DNA from: Dinoroseobacter sp.
GTDB lineage: Bacteria; Pseudomonadota; Alphaproteobacteria; Rhodobacterales; Rhodobacteraceae
DNA length: 36,563 bases
Reading direction: 5' to 3'
Assembly: GCA_030066795.1 (NCBI GenBank)
Contig: JASJAW010000034.1
Location: 1-36,563, forward strand
A program made the position numbers and the translations under genes. Every line of letters begins with the position of its first letter. The stretch's first letter is position 1. Below the pieces are notes generated by a model. The model was not told where the DNA came from, searched no databases, and worked only from the letters and a program-made list of their open reading frames with translations. This document shows, piece by piece, positions 23,915 through 31,244 of the stretch.

Positions 23915-25600
23915 ATGACCATCTCGATCGCTCTGAGCCTCACGCTCCCGCTGCCGGAGACAGGGGCTCCCGCTCCCCAGGCGCCCGCCGCCATCACTTC
24001 CACAGGCTTCGATGCGGCCAGCGCCATCTGGGACGTGACCACAGACAGAGCCTATAGCGGGACATGGACATGGGCCCGCGTCGCGGCCACGGCGGCCGAT
24101 CCGGTCCCGGACGGCGCCGGAGGCTGGGCCGGGGCCGTCGATGACAGCGGGTCAGAGGCGGTCGGGGCGCCGCTCGCTGCGCTGGCGCTGGGAGACACCG
24201 CAAGCCCCGGGGGCAGCTATAAACTGGCCCTCTATCAACGCACCGCAGCGGGCGACAGCAATGTGCTGATCCAGCCCTATGCGGCCCCTGCGCTGGCCCC
24301 GGACGCGTTTGCCGCCAGCGACTGGTCTGCGGCCAGTGCAGGCGGCGGAGCCGGGCTCGAGATCACCATCGCCGCTTTGCCCGCCGCCAATGGCAGCCCG
24401 GTGAGCGACATTGCCTACCGGATCGATGGCGGATCGTGGGTCTCCAGCGGGGGAACCGCCGACTTTTCCATCGCTGGGGTGACGCCAGGCTTGCGCACCA
24501 TCGCGCTGCGCGCAGTCAACGCGCGCGGGGCCAGTCCAACCTCTGACATCAAAACCGTCCTCGTGAGCGGCACCGGCCCGGCGCCCGTGATCGCCTCGGA
24601 CAGCTTCGATGACCTGACAGACACCTGGCAGATCACCACCACCCGGGAAAACGATGGCAGCTATGTCTGGGCGCGGCTGGCCGCCGGGGCTGCTGATCCG
24701 AGCCCGGATGGCGACGGGGGCTGGAGCACGCCGGTGCAGGAAAGCGGGGCGTTTGCTGTCGCCCCCAACGGTACCGGTTACGCGATTGCCGAGACCGGCA
24801 GTGCCGGGCAGAGCTACAAACTGGCTCTTTACCAGCGCAGCGCGGGCGGGCAGGACAGCAATGTTCTGACTCAGCTCTACACCGCGACGGGCTCTGGGGC
24901 GGATGTTGCGGTGGCCACCGCCTCGGCGCTTGTTCTGAACGACAGCACACCGGCCACAAGCTTCGCGTCCGCTGGCTATACGGCCGCGGGCGGGGCCAAC
25001 AACTGTCTCGTGATACGTGGGTGCATCGTGCACAACCAGTCCGCCAGTACGATTGATTTCAGCCATGTCACGGTGATGTATGATGGGCAGGCCTGCACCA
25101 TTGCACGCGGCGCGGCGGACAATATCACCCCAAATGTGAACAGCGCGTCTTTTATCGCCTACCTTATGGATCCCCCGACAACGCCGGAGGCGACCGCGAT
25201 CCTGACGCTGCGCAACAGCGCAAACACAGAGGTCGAGGCCCTGGCCGCGGCCGTATCGGTCGTGGAACTGTCGGGCGTCGACGCGACAGCCCCGATCGGG
25301 GTCACAGAGGCGAAGATCTGCACGGCCTCAAGCGATACGATTCAGACCGAGATCACACCGGCCCATGAGGGCAGCTGGGTGGCAACGGTCGCCTCCGTCA
25401 TTCGGGCCAATACACCCAGCATGACACCAACCAGTGACACCACCAGCGACCATAATGATGTCACGGGAACACTTAACTTTTCGGATATGCGCTTCGTCAT
25501 GGGCCACAATGAAGTGGACACCGCCGCAACACTCGCTTTGGGTGTGACGGAAGCAAACAAGAATGCGTCAACCGTTGCCGTGGAGTTTAAACCCTCATGA
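23915..25600 (+). CDS. Phage/GTA spike-like protein with duplicated beta-rich modules
   Basis: The protein has 561 residues with no signal peptide, and is rich in Ala, Thr, Ser and Gly. Two homologous modules of about 95 residues are visible. Module one (about 28-123) has TTDRAYSGTWTWARVA, ADPVPDGAGGW, SYKLALYQRTA and DSNVLIQ. Module two (about 226-324) has TTTRENDGSYVWARLA, ADPSPDGDGGW, SYKLALYQRSA and DSNVLTQ. Between them (about 148-218) lies an Fn3-like segment (IAYRIDGGSWVSSGG, LRTIALRAVNARG). The C-terminal 240 residues form another beta-rich domain with a Cys pair. Leaderless, Fn3-like and downstream of a spike base gene, it looks like a virion fibre. AGAGG precedes the ATG, and its stop overlaps the next start (ATGA). 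Function is inferred only. Confidence 0.7.
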   Translation: MTISIALSLTLPLPETGAPAPQAPAAITSTGFDAASAIWDVTTDRAYSGTWTWARVAATAADPVPDGAGGWAGAVDDSGSEAVGAPLAALALGDTASPGGSYKLALYQRTAAGDSNVLIQPYAAPALAPDAFAASDWSAASAGGGAGLEITIAALPAANGSPVSDIAYRIDGGSWVSSGGTADFSIAGVTPGLRTIALRAVNARGASPTSDIKTVLVSGTGPAPVIASDSFDDLTDTWQITTTRENDGSYVWARLAAGAADPSPDGDGGWSTPVQESGAFAVAPNGTGYAIAETGSAGQSYKLALYQRSAGGQDSNVLTQLYTATGSGADVAVATASALVLNDSTPATSFASAGYTAAGGANNCLVIRGCIVHNQSASTIDFSHVTVMYDGQACTIARGAADNITPNVNSASFIAYLMDPPTTPEATAILTLRNSANTEVEALAAAVSVVELSGVDATAPIGVTEAKICTASSDTIQTEITPAHEGSWVATVASVIRANTPSMTPTSDTTSDHNDVTGTLNFSDMRFVMGHNEVDTAATLALGVTEANKNASTVAVEFKPS

Positions 25601-27717
25601 CCGTGACCTTGATCCAGGCAAGCACACTCCCCCCGGCCGCAACCTCCGGAGCGGCCGCGCTGAACCTTGAACCCGTCCAAGACTACGCGGCGCTTATGCC
25701 GTTTACTGACATTGTAAATGCGGCCCGAATTTGGGTGCAGCAGGCCGGGCAATTTCCGGGCTCGGGGCTGGAAAACAATCAGTATCCCAGAGATCCGGTC
25801 ACCTGGCTTCCAAGCAGGATTCCGACCGGTTACACGAAAATCACCTTCTTCTGGGCATGGAGCGACCAACAATCGGGAAGCCCGGTTTACGGCGACTATG
25901 TGCTGCGCCACAACCTGCCCGGTCCCTACACCTTCAATCTGAGGCACGTGAACAACGTAACCTCTGTCTCAGGGTCACGCATCGCCTTCACTGTGCCGGA
26001 TGGGGCAGAGGATTGGTATTTTGAAATCTCGGGGCCGGAAGGGAATCTGCCTGACGGGTGGTTTGTTGAGGTAATCCGCACGGACCAGGAGGCGCATTAT
26101 GACAACGGCAGCCTGCCCTTGGCACAGCGGCGCTATACGACCGAGTATCTGGATGCGTTACGCCGCGTTGGCCCGTCATGCCTACGCAATATAAATACGC
26201 TGAAAATAAACAGTAATCTAAGCCTTCGGGAAATCGCCGATTTCGCGCCCGATACGGCGCGCAATTTCTCTCAGAATGCCGCACCGCTCAACCTGATCTG
26301 CGCGCTCAGCAACGAGTTGCAGGCAGATTGCTGGTTCAATGTCCACGTCCGCGCAAGCGATGCGCTGATACAGCATTGCGCAGAGTACCTGCGGGATAAT
26401 TTGGACAGCAATCTCAACGTCTATGCCGAATACGGCAACGAAAACTGGAACACCCAATTTTCTCAAACGCGCGTGTCATCGGCCACAGGCTTGCAGCTTC
26501 TGGGCACGCAAGGGGGGGGCACGGTTTCAATTGCACAAGGCAGTAAGACGATCACCGCGACCGGCGTGGACCTGCGCACCATCATGGGCAATGGCGGCAG
26601 CGCGGGCAGCGACCAGATCGCAATCAACGGCGTGGCCTACACCGTTAACCGATCCGCTGTGACAGCTACCACAGCACAGATCACGGACGGCAACGCCATT
26701 GACACGGCCTCGGGGGTAAACTGGTGGTATTCTCAGGACGGTGCGCATCGTCGGCAAGAGGGTTACCGGATCGATGCGACGAACGTGATGGAAATCTTCA
26801 AGGCCGCCTTTGCGGCCACGCCTGACAGGCTGATACGGGTTGCGGGCGGCGTTCTCGCAAACAACAACACTGCGACGACGATCCTCGATGATAGCTGGTG
26901 GGCAGGCCAACCGGGCTATGTCCCGGCTGCGGATAACTTTGATGCCGTCGCAATCAACCTCTATTTTGGGTCGTCGTTCTTTAGCGACGGAGCGCTCAAA
27001 ACTGACGTTACAAACCTGTGGAACGCGAACAATGCGCAAGCGACCCGCGAACGGTATGCAGACGTGATTTTCCGCCGCGATGGGTCATTCACCACGTCGC
27101 GGGACTTCCCCCGCATTGAGTCAGACCTGGCGGCACATCGCGCGATCACAGAACCGCTTGGGCTGCGCCTGATTTCGTATGAAGGCGGCACGCATATCAT
27201 TCACGGTGGCACGATCCAGAAGGCCGACACGGCAATCATGGACAGTTTCCGCGATTTCCTGACCAGCCCCGAGGCTTCGGAGGTCTTTGAATACTGGCGC
27301 GACCTGCATATCCGCTATCTGGATGGTCCGGTCATGCAATATCGTTTCTCGTCCAACTGGAACCGCTTTGGCTTTTTCGGCATGTTTGACCGCTTCAACA
27401 TGGACGATGACAGCCGCACGCTCGTGGTGCAGGGGGAGAAGACCAAGGAACCGTGGTGGCTAGCCGAGCACCCGCCCCATTGGGCGCAGATCCCTGCTCA
27501 ATCCTGGACGAGCGGGCAATTCCCCGGCTTCGACTTGTCCGAGTGGTCGTCGGTCAACACCATGGCGTGGGAAGGAACGCCCCCACCAGGTACCAGCCTC
27601 GACCCGATGACCGGGATCATCACCGGCACGCCGCAATCGGGAGCGGGCAGCTACACATTTACTGCGTTGAACGCATCCGGATCGGTGGACATCACGGTCC
27701 CGGTCAATGTGAGCTGA
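25597..27717 (+). CDS. Putative clan GH-A-like glycosidase with inserted beta domain and C-terminal putative Ig domain
   Basis: The protein has 706 residues and no signal peptide. A barrel-like core is suggested by NVYAEYGNENWN (274-285), resembling the Asn-Glu acid/base motif of clan GH-A, and by LRLISYEGGTH (523-533), where Glu529 would be the nucleophile. Between them, residues about 303-375 form an inserted stretch (GGGTVSIAQGSKTITATGVD, then SDQIAINGVAYTVN) that reads like a phage tail-fibre beta domain. Residues about 655-705 match the putative Ig (He_PIG) pattern: PPPGTSLDPMTGIITGTP then GSYTFTALNASG. It could be a depolymerase or a polysaccharide-binding relative that lost activity. 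It is coupled by ATGA to the gene before it. Base use is less GC-rich than its neighbours, hinting at a separate origin. Confidence 0.65.
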   Translation: MTVTLIQASTLPPAATSGAAALNLEPVQDYAALMPFTDIVNAARIWVQQAGQFPGSGLENNQYPRDPVTWLPSRIPTGYTKITFFWAWSDQQSGSPVYGDYVLRHNLPGPYTFNLRHVNNVTSVSGSRIAFTVPDGAEDWYFEISGPEGNLPDGWFVEVIRTDQEAHYDNGSLPLAQRRYTTEYLDALRRVGPSCLRNINTLKINSNLSLREIADFAPDTARNFSQNAAPLNLICALSNELQADCWFNVHVRASDALIQHCAEYLRDNLDSNLNVYAEYGNENWNTQFSQTRVSSATGLQLLGTQGGGTVSIAQGSKTITATGVDLRTIMGNGGSAGSDQIAINGVAYTVNRSAVTATTAQITDGNAIDTASGVNWWYSQDGAHRRQEGYRIDATNVMEIFKAAFAATPDRLIRVAGGVLANNNTATTILDDSWWAGQPGYVPAADNFDAVAINLYFGSSFFSDGALKTDVTNLWNANNAQATRERYADVIFRRDGSFTTSRDFPRIESDLAAHRAITEPLGLRLISYEGGTHIIHGGTIQKADTAIMDSFRDFLTSPEASEVFEYWRDLHIRYLDGPVMQYRFSSNWNRFGFFGMFDRFNMDDDSRTLVVQGEKTKEPWWLAEHPPHWAQIPAQSWTSGQFPGFDLSEWSSVNTMAWEGTPPPGTSLDPMTGIITGTPQSGAGSYTFTALNASGSVDITVPVNVS

Positions 27718-27800
27718 CGCGGGCACAGGGTGCTTTGCAGGGCGCGGGGATGTTGGTAAGGGGCTCGCAGCAGGACCCCTGCACACACCCCGAACCTTCG

Positions 27801-27820
27801 ATTAAAGAGACTTGATTATG
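27801..27820 (+). repeat. Dispersed AT-rich motif in the galE leader
   Basis: The copy reads ATTAAAGAGACTTGATTATG and includes the galE start codon, so it mirrors the arrangement at rmlA (268-286). The AAAGAGA part likely serves as ribosome binding site. Confidence 0.4.
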
Positions 27821-28804
27821 AGAATTTTGATTACCGGCGGAGCAGGCTATGTAGGCAGTGCCTGCCTGCGTTTCATTGCCGGGCAAGGGCATGAGGTCTT
27901 GGCCTATGACAACCTGGCCATGGGACATGGCGCAGCGGTGGACGGGCACCCGCTGGTCGAGGGCGATCTGGCCGATACCGCGCGGCTTGCGGAGACCTTG
28001 CGGGATTTCGGCGCCGAGGCAGTCATGCATTTCGCCGCCGCGTCTTATGTGGGTGAATCGGTCGAGAACCCAGAATACTACTACCGCAACAATGTTGGCG
28101 GCACGCTGAGCCTGTTGAACGCGATGCGGCAGGCCGGCACTGAGCGGCTACTGTTTTCCTCGACCTGCGCCACTTACGGGATGGCCTCATCCAAACCAAT
28201 GGCCGAGACGACCCCCCAGGATCCGGTGTCTCCTTACGGACGAACCAAGATGGCCGTCGAATGGATGATCGGGGACTTCGCCCATGCCTATGGCATGGGC
28301 TACACGCTGCTGCGATACTTCAACGCCAGCGGCGCCGATGCAGACGGGCGGCATGGGGAAGACCACAACCCGGAAAGCCACCTGATCCCGCTGGTGTTGC
28401 AGGTAGCCCAAGGCCAGCGTGACCAAATCAGTGTCTTCGGCAGTGATTACCCGACCCCGGACGGCACCTGTATCCGAGATTACGTCCATGTAGAGGATCT
28501 GGCCTCGGCCCATCTTCTGGCGATCGAGGCCACAACCTCTGGAACCGGCGAGGTGTTCAATATCGGTACTGGGCAGGGGTACTCGGTCCTCGAGGTCATT
28601 CAGACATGCGAGGCCGTTACGGGCAAAACGATCCCGCAGCATCTCACAGACCGCCGCCCCGGGGACCCTCCGCAGCTGGTGGCGGACCCCGCGAAGTTGA
28701 AAACCGCTTTGGGATGGACGCCGGTCTACACTGATATCAGACAGATCATCGAGACGGCATGGGCCTGGCACAGCGCACATCCACAGGGATACGCGACGTC
28801 ATAA
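27818..28804 (+). CDS. galE: UDP-glucose 4-epimerase
   Basis: The enzyme interconverts UDP-glucose and UDP-galactose, supplying galactose to the polymer. It has 328 residues, a typical GalE length. The NAD-binding GGAGYVG is at 7-13, FSSTCATYG with the catalytic serine at 113-121, and SPYGRTK with Tyr140 and Lys144 at 138-144. RYFNASGAD and IRDYVHVEDLASAH follow, both family marks. I chose the ATG at 27818 with AAAGAGA 8 bases upstream; a TTG at 27812 in frame is less likely. It lies 100 bases after the putative glycosidase and converges with the CapD-like gene. The substrate could also be the N-acetyl form. Confidence 0.94.
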   Translation: MRILITGGAGYVGSACLRFIAGQGHEVLAYDNLAMGHGAAVDGHPLVEGDLADTARLAETLRDFGAEAVMHFAAASYVGESVENPEYYYRNNVGGTLSLLNAMRQAGTERLLFSSTCATYGMASSKPMAETTPQDPVSPYGRTKMAVEWMIGDFAHAYGMGYTLLRYFNASGADADGRHGEDHNPESHLIPLVLQVAQGQRDQISVFGSDYPTPDGTCIRDYVHVEDLASAHLLAIEATTSGTGEVFNIGTGQGYSVLEVIQTCEAVTGKTIPQHLTDRRPGDPPQLVADPAKLKTALGWTPVYTDIRQIIETAWAWHSAHPQGYATS

Positions 28805-28856
28805 ATTAACATAATATTGCTTACCGGACCGCCCTGTGGCTGGAGAACGCAGGCCC

Positions 28857-30083
28857 CTAGTGCACCTGCCGCTTATCATCGTCGGTGCCGCTATACGGAG
28901 CTCCGTACCCTTCGACCCAGCTGTACAGAACGGCACGTGCCCGCTGCGGAGCCCCCTCCGTGACAACGTCCTGCAGGCTCCTCAGAAAGCCTGCAACCTC
29001 TAGCTCGGACAGTGAAGGCTCCTCCACACGGAAGATTTTGGGATGTTCCGTCGCGATATAGACGCCTGACAAGCTCAGCGCTTCGCGCAGTTTCTCTCCG
29101 GGGTGCAGCCCGGTAAAGACGATGGATATGGTGCCCTTCGGGGTCTCGGCTGTACGCAACCTGTGACCGGCGGCCGCGATCATGCGGCGCGCAAGATCCA
29201 GAATGGACACCGGCTTGCCCATATCCAGCACGCAGACCTCCCCGCCCCGGGCCATGGCGCCGGCACGCAGAACCAATCCCGCGGCTTCTTCCACTGTCAT
29301 GAAATACCGGTGCGCCCGCGGATCCGTAACCGTCACCGGCCCCCCCGCCCGGATCTGATTTTGAAAACGCGGCACGACAGACCCCGACGAGCCAAACACA
29401 TTGCCGAAGCGCACGATGCTAAACACCGTCGCGGACGGACGATTGGCCAGGTCCTGCACGACAAGCTCTGCCAGGCGTTTGGTGGCCCCCATGACATTAG
29501 CCGGCCGCACCGCCTTGTCTGACGAGATCAGGGTGAACCGTTCCACCTGCTGGGCGAGCGCCGCACGGGCCAGAACATGGGTGCCCAGAACATTGTTGCT
29601 GATACCCGCCAGAGGATTGGCCTCCACCAGAGAGACATGCTTGTAGGCGGCCGTATGGATCACCGCCTGCACTCCGTGGCGCACCATGACACGTGCCACC
29701 AGACCCGCATTCATGACCGACCCAAGCACCGGCACCAGTGCCACCCCGGCCTGTACTGCCAGCGGGCGCAGCTGCATCTCTACCGTATAAAGGGCAAATT
29801 CGCTGAGCTCGAACAGCACCAGCCGCGCCGGACGGCAAGTCAGAATCTGGCGGCACAGCTCCGAACCGATGGACCCGCCTGCCCCGGTGACCAAAACGGT
29901 CTTACCCGAATACTCCGTGACATCTTCGGCCAGGTCGTCTTTGACCTCGGCGCGGCCCAGGAAGGGTTCCGGCAACGGAAGCATCACAGACCGCTCTGCG
30001 CGCGCCTCCCTGCCCCGGGACAAACTTTTCACGGCAGTCAGAACAGATTGAGAGATCATAAATAGAAAGCGCCCTGAACACAT
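28857..30083 (-). CDS. Short-form nucleotide-sugar 4,6-dehydratase (CapD/FlaA1/WbpM catalytic domain)
   Basis: The protein has up to 408 residues and acts on a UDP-N-acetylhexosamine, forming a 4-keto-6-deoxy sugar. NAD-binding VTGAGGSIGSELCRQI is at 65-80. The active-site stretch is SSDKAVRPANVMGATKR (187-203), with the Asp-Lys-Met-Lys set of this family instead of Tyr-x3-Lys. FGNVFGSSGSVVPRF follows. The four-helix membrane half of WbpM/CapD (about 250 residues) is absent, as in the soluble FlaA1-like enzymes; the first 50 residues are low in conservation. The start is uncertain: ATG at 30083 or at 30059. It lies directly after parA-parB and the parS-like palindrome on the same strand, so it may receive readthrough from the partition operon. 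Confidence 0.88.
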   Translation of the reverse strand: MCSGRFLFMISQSVLTAVKSLSRGREARAERSVMLPLPEPFLGRAEVKDDLAEDVTEYSGKTVLVTGAGGSIGSELCRQILTCRPARLVLFELSEFALYTVEMQLRPLAVQAGVALVPVLGSVMNAGLVARVMVRHGVQAVIHTAAYKHVSLVEANPLAGISNNVLGTHVLARAALAQQVERFTLISSDKAVRPANVMGATKRLAELVVQDLANRPSATVFSIVRFGNVFGSSGSVVPRFQNQIRAGGPVTVTDPRAHRYFMTVEEAAGLVLRAGAMARGGEVCVLDMGKPVSILDLARRMIAAAGHRLRTAETPKGTISIVFTGLHPGEKLREALSLSGVYIATEHPKIFRVEEPSLSELEVAGFLRSLQDVVTEGAPQRARAVLYSWVEGYGAPYSGTDDDKRQVH

Positions 30084-30144
30084 GGGCCCAGCCAGCCCCG
30101 TCGGGACGATGCAGCAGTGTCGGTAAACACCGGGTTAAAGCCCC

Positions 30145-30166
30145 AGCGTTTCGCATGCGAAACGCT
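30145..30166. other. Candidate centromere parS-1 (22-bp perfect palindrome)
   Basis: The half-site AGCGTTTCGCA is followed by its exact reverse complement TGCGAAACGCT. The core GTTTCGCATGCGAAAC has the GTT...AAC shape of alphaproteobacterial and chromosomal parS sites. It lies 9 bases beyond the parB stop codon. The same half-site recurs in the palindrome at 34066-34083, just past repA. No T-run follows on either strand, so a terminator is unlikely. Confidence 0.72.
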
Positions 30167-30175
30167 GATTGCGCT

Positions 30176-31192
30176 TCAGGGCTTTTGCATGAATCCCTGC
30201 TCCATCAACCAGTGGCGCAGCCGCGTTTCAAGATCTGCCGAGACCCCTGCCCCGCTCAGTACAAGCCGCTGACCCTTGCGGGTGACCGCAACGCCCGGGG
30301 CCTCGGGGTCAGTCGCAAGCTCCGATGCCGTCGCAGCCGTAGATGGCTGTGGCACGCGCAACACCTGCTCCAGCACCGCAGCCTCTGCCTCCGCGCTTTG
30401 CGGGTCCGCTTCGCGCAACGCGGTCTGCAGGCGCACAGCGGTCTCCGGATCGGCATCAAGCGCCTTGGCCAACCGCAATCCAAGCCGTTCGCCAATGGCA
30501 CCGGGGAACCGCAAAACCCCATCGAGCGCGCCCACAACCCGAATAAAAGAGCCTATTTTTGACCGTTTTGCACGCGAGGCGGAGGCAAAGAGCGCGCGCA
30601 ACGCTGTCTGGGTGTCGGAGAAGACCCCCTGCTCCACCGCCTTGGCGACGATGCGGCCGCGTTCAAACGGACTGAGGCCGACGCGGATCTCGTTCTCCTC
30701 CACCATTGCGGTATAGGCGTCACCGGCTGTCTCGGGTTGCCGCAGCAGCGCCTGCACGTGGGCGAACCGGTCCTCGCCGGTCTCGTCCAGCAGCGCCTCA
30801 AGCGCGGCCAGCCGCCGCCACCCGGAGATGAGTCCATAGGCCCCCTGCCCCAGATCGACGAGCTCCACCGGGGTTTGCTGACCCCGCGCGGCCAGCGAGG
30901 CTTTCAGCGCCGTCATCTCCTCATCCTCGGCCACGATCCGGTCGCGCACCAGATAGTCCCGCTCGATCGCCGCAAGCGGTACGGTCTGGATCAACCGCCC
31001 CTCGGCCCGGGCACTGGCAAGTTCTGCCGTGACCTCCTCCAATGCTGCACTGGCTGAGGCCTCGCGGGCGACCTGGGCAATCGGGGGCGCCGTGGAGCCG
31101 GTCTCCCCGCGCAGGATCTCATGCCCGTTCAGGCGCAGAAGCGATCCGTCATCGACCAGTACAGACGGGCTGAGGCGTTTGCGTTTTGCCAT
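30176..31192 (-). CDS. parB: Plasmid partition protein ParB
   Basis: ParB binds parS and forms the partition complex moved by ParA. The 338-residue protein has the ParB N-terminal domain. IVAEDEEMTALKASLAARGQQTPVEL (box I) is followed by YGLISGWRRLAALEALL (box II), then ENEIRVGLSPFERGR and a helical DNA-binding part (about 150-235). The basic N-terminus MAKRKRLSPSVL fits ParB proteins that stimulate the ATPase of their ParA. The ATG at 31192 has AAGGGA 8 bases upstream; a frame reaching 31351 would overlap the parA stop region and is rejected. It follows parA by 52 bases on the same strand. An AT-rich dispersed motif lies inside the gene at 30544-30560 and another in the parA-parB gap. Confidence 0.93.
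   Translation of the reverse strand: MAKRKRLSPSVLVDDGSLLRLNGHEILRGETGSTAPPIAQVAREASASAALEEVTAELASARAEGRLIQTVPLAAIERDYLVRDRIVAEDEEMTALKASLAARGQQTPVELVDLGQGAYGLISGWRRLAALEALLDETGEDRFAHVQALLRQPETAGDAYTAMVEENEIRVGLSPFERGRIVAKAVEQGVFSDTQTALRALFASASRAKRSKIGSFIRVVGALDGVLRFPGAIGERLGLRLAKALDADPETAVRLQTALREADPQSAEAEAAVLEQVLRVPQPSTAATASELATDPEAPGVAVTRKGQRLVLSGAGVSADLETRLRHWLMEQGFMQKP
30544..30560 (+). repeat. Dispersed AT-rich motif, copy inside parB
   Basis: The copy reads TAAAAGAGCCTATTTTT, one of the closest matches to the consensus, in a GC-rich coding context (findings). Confidence 0.55.
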
Positions 31193-31206
31193 GGGGGTCC
31201 CTTTGC

Positions 31207-31223
31207 GAATAAGGCTCTTTACA
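31207..31223 (-). repeat. Dispersed AT-rich motif in the parA-parB gap
   Basis: The plus strand reads GAATAAGGCTCTTTACA; the reverse complement, TGTAAAGAGCCTTATTC, keeps the AAAGAG-C-CT core. It occupies part of the 52-base gap before parB. Confidence 0.4.
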
Positions 31224-31244
31224 AGGGTTTTGAGCCGGTGCCTG

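Noticed and set aside
30145..30166. The palindrome after parB read as a transcription terminator
   Set aside because: No T-run follows on either strand, and the same half-site recurs next to repA, which fits a centromere better.
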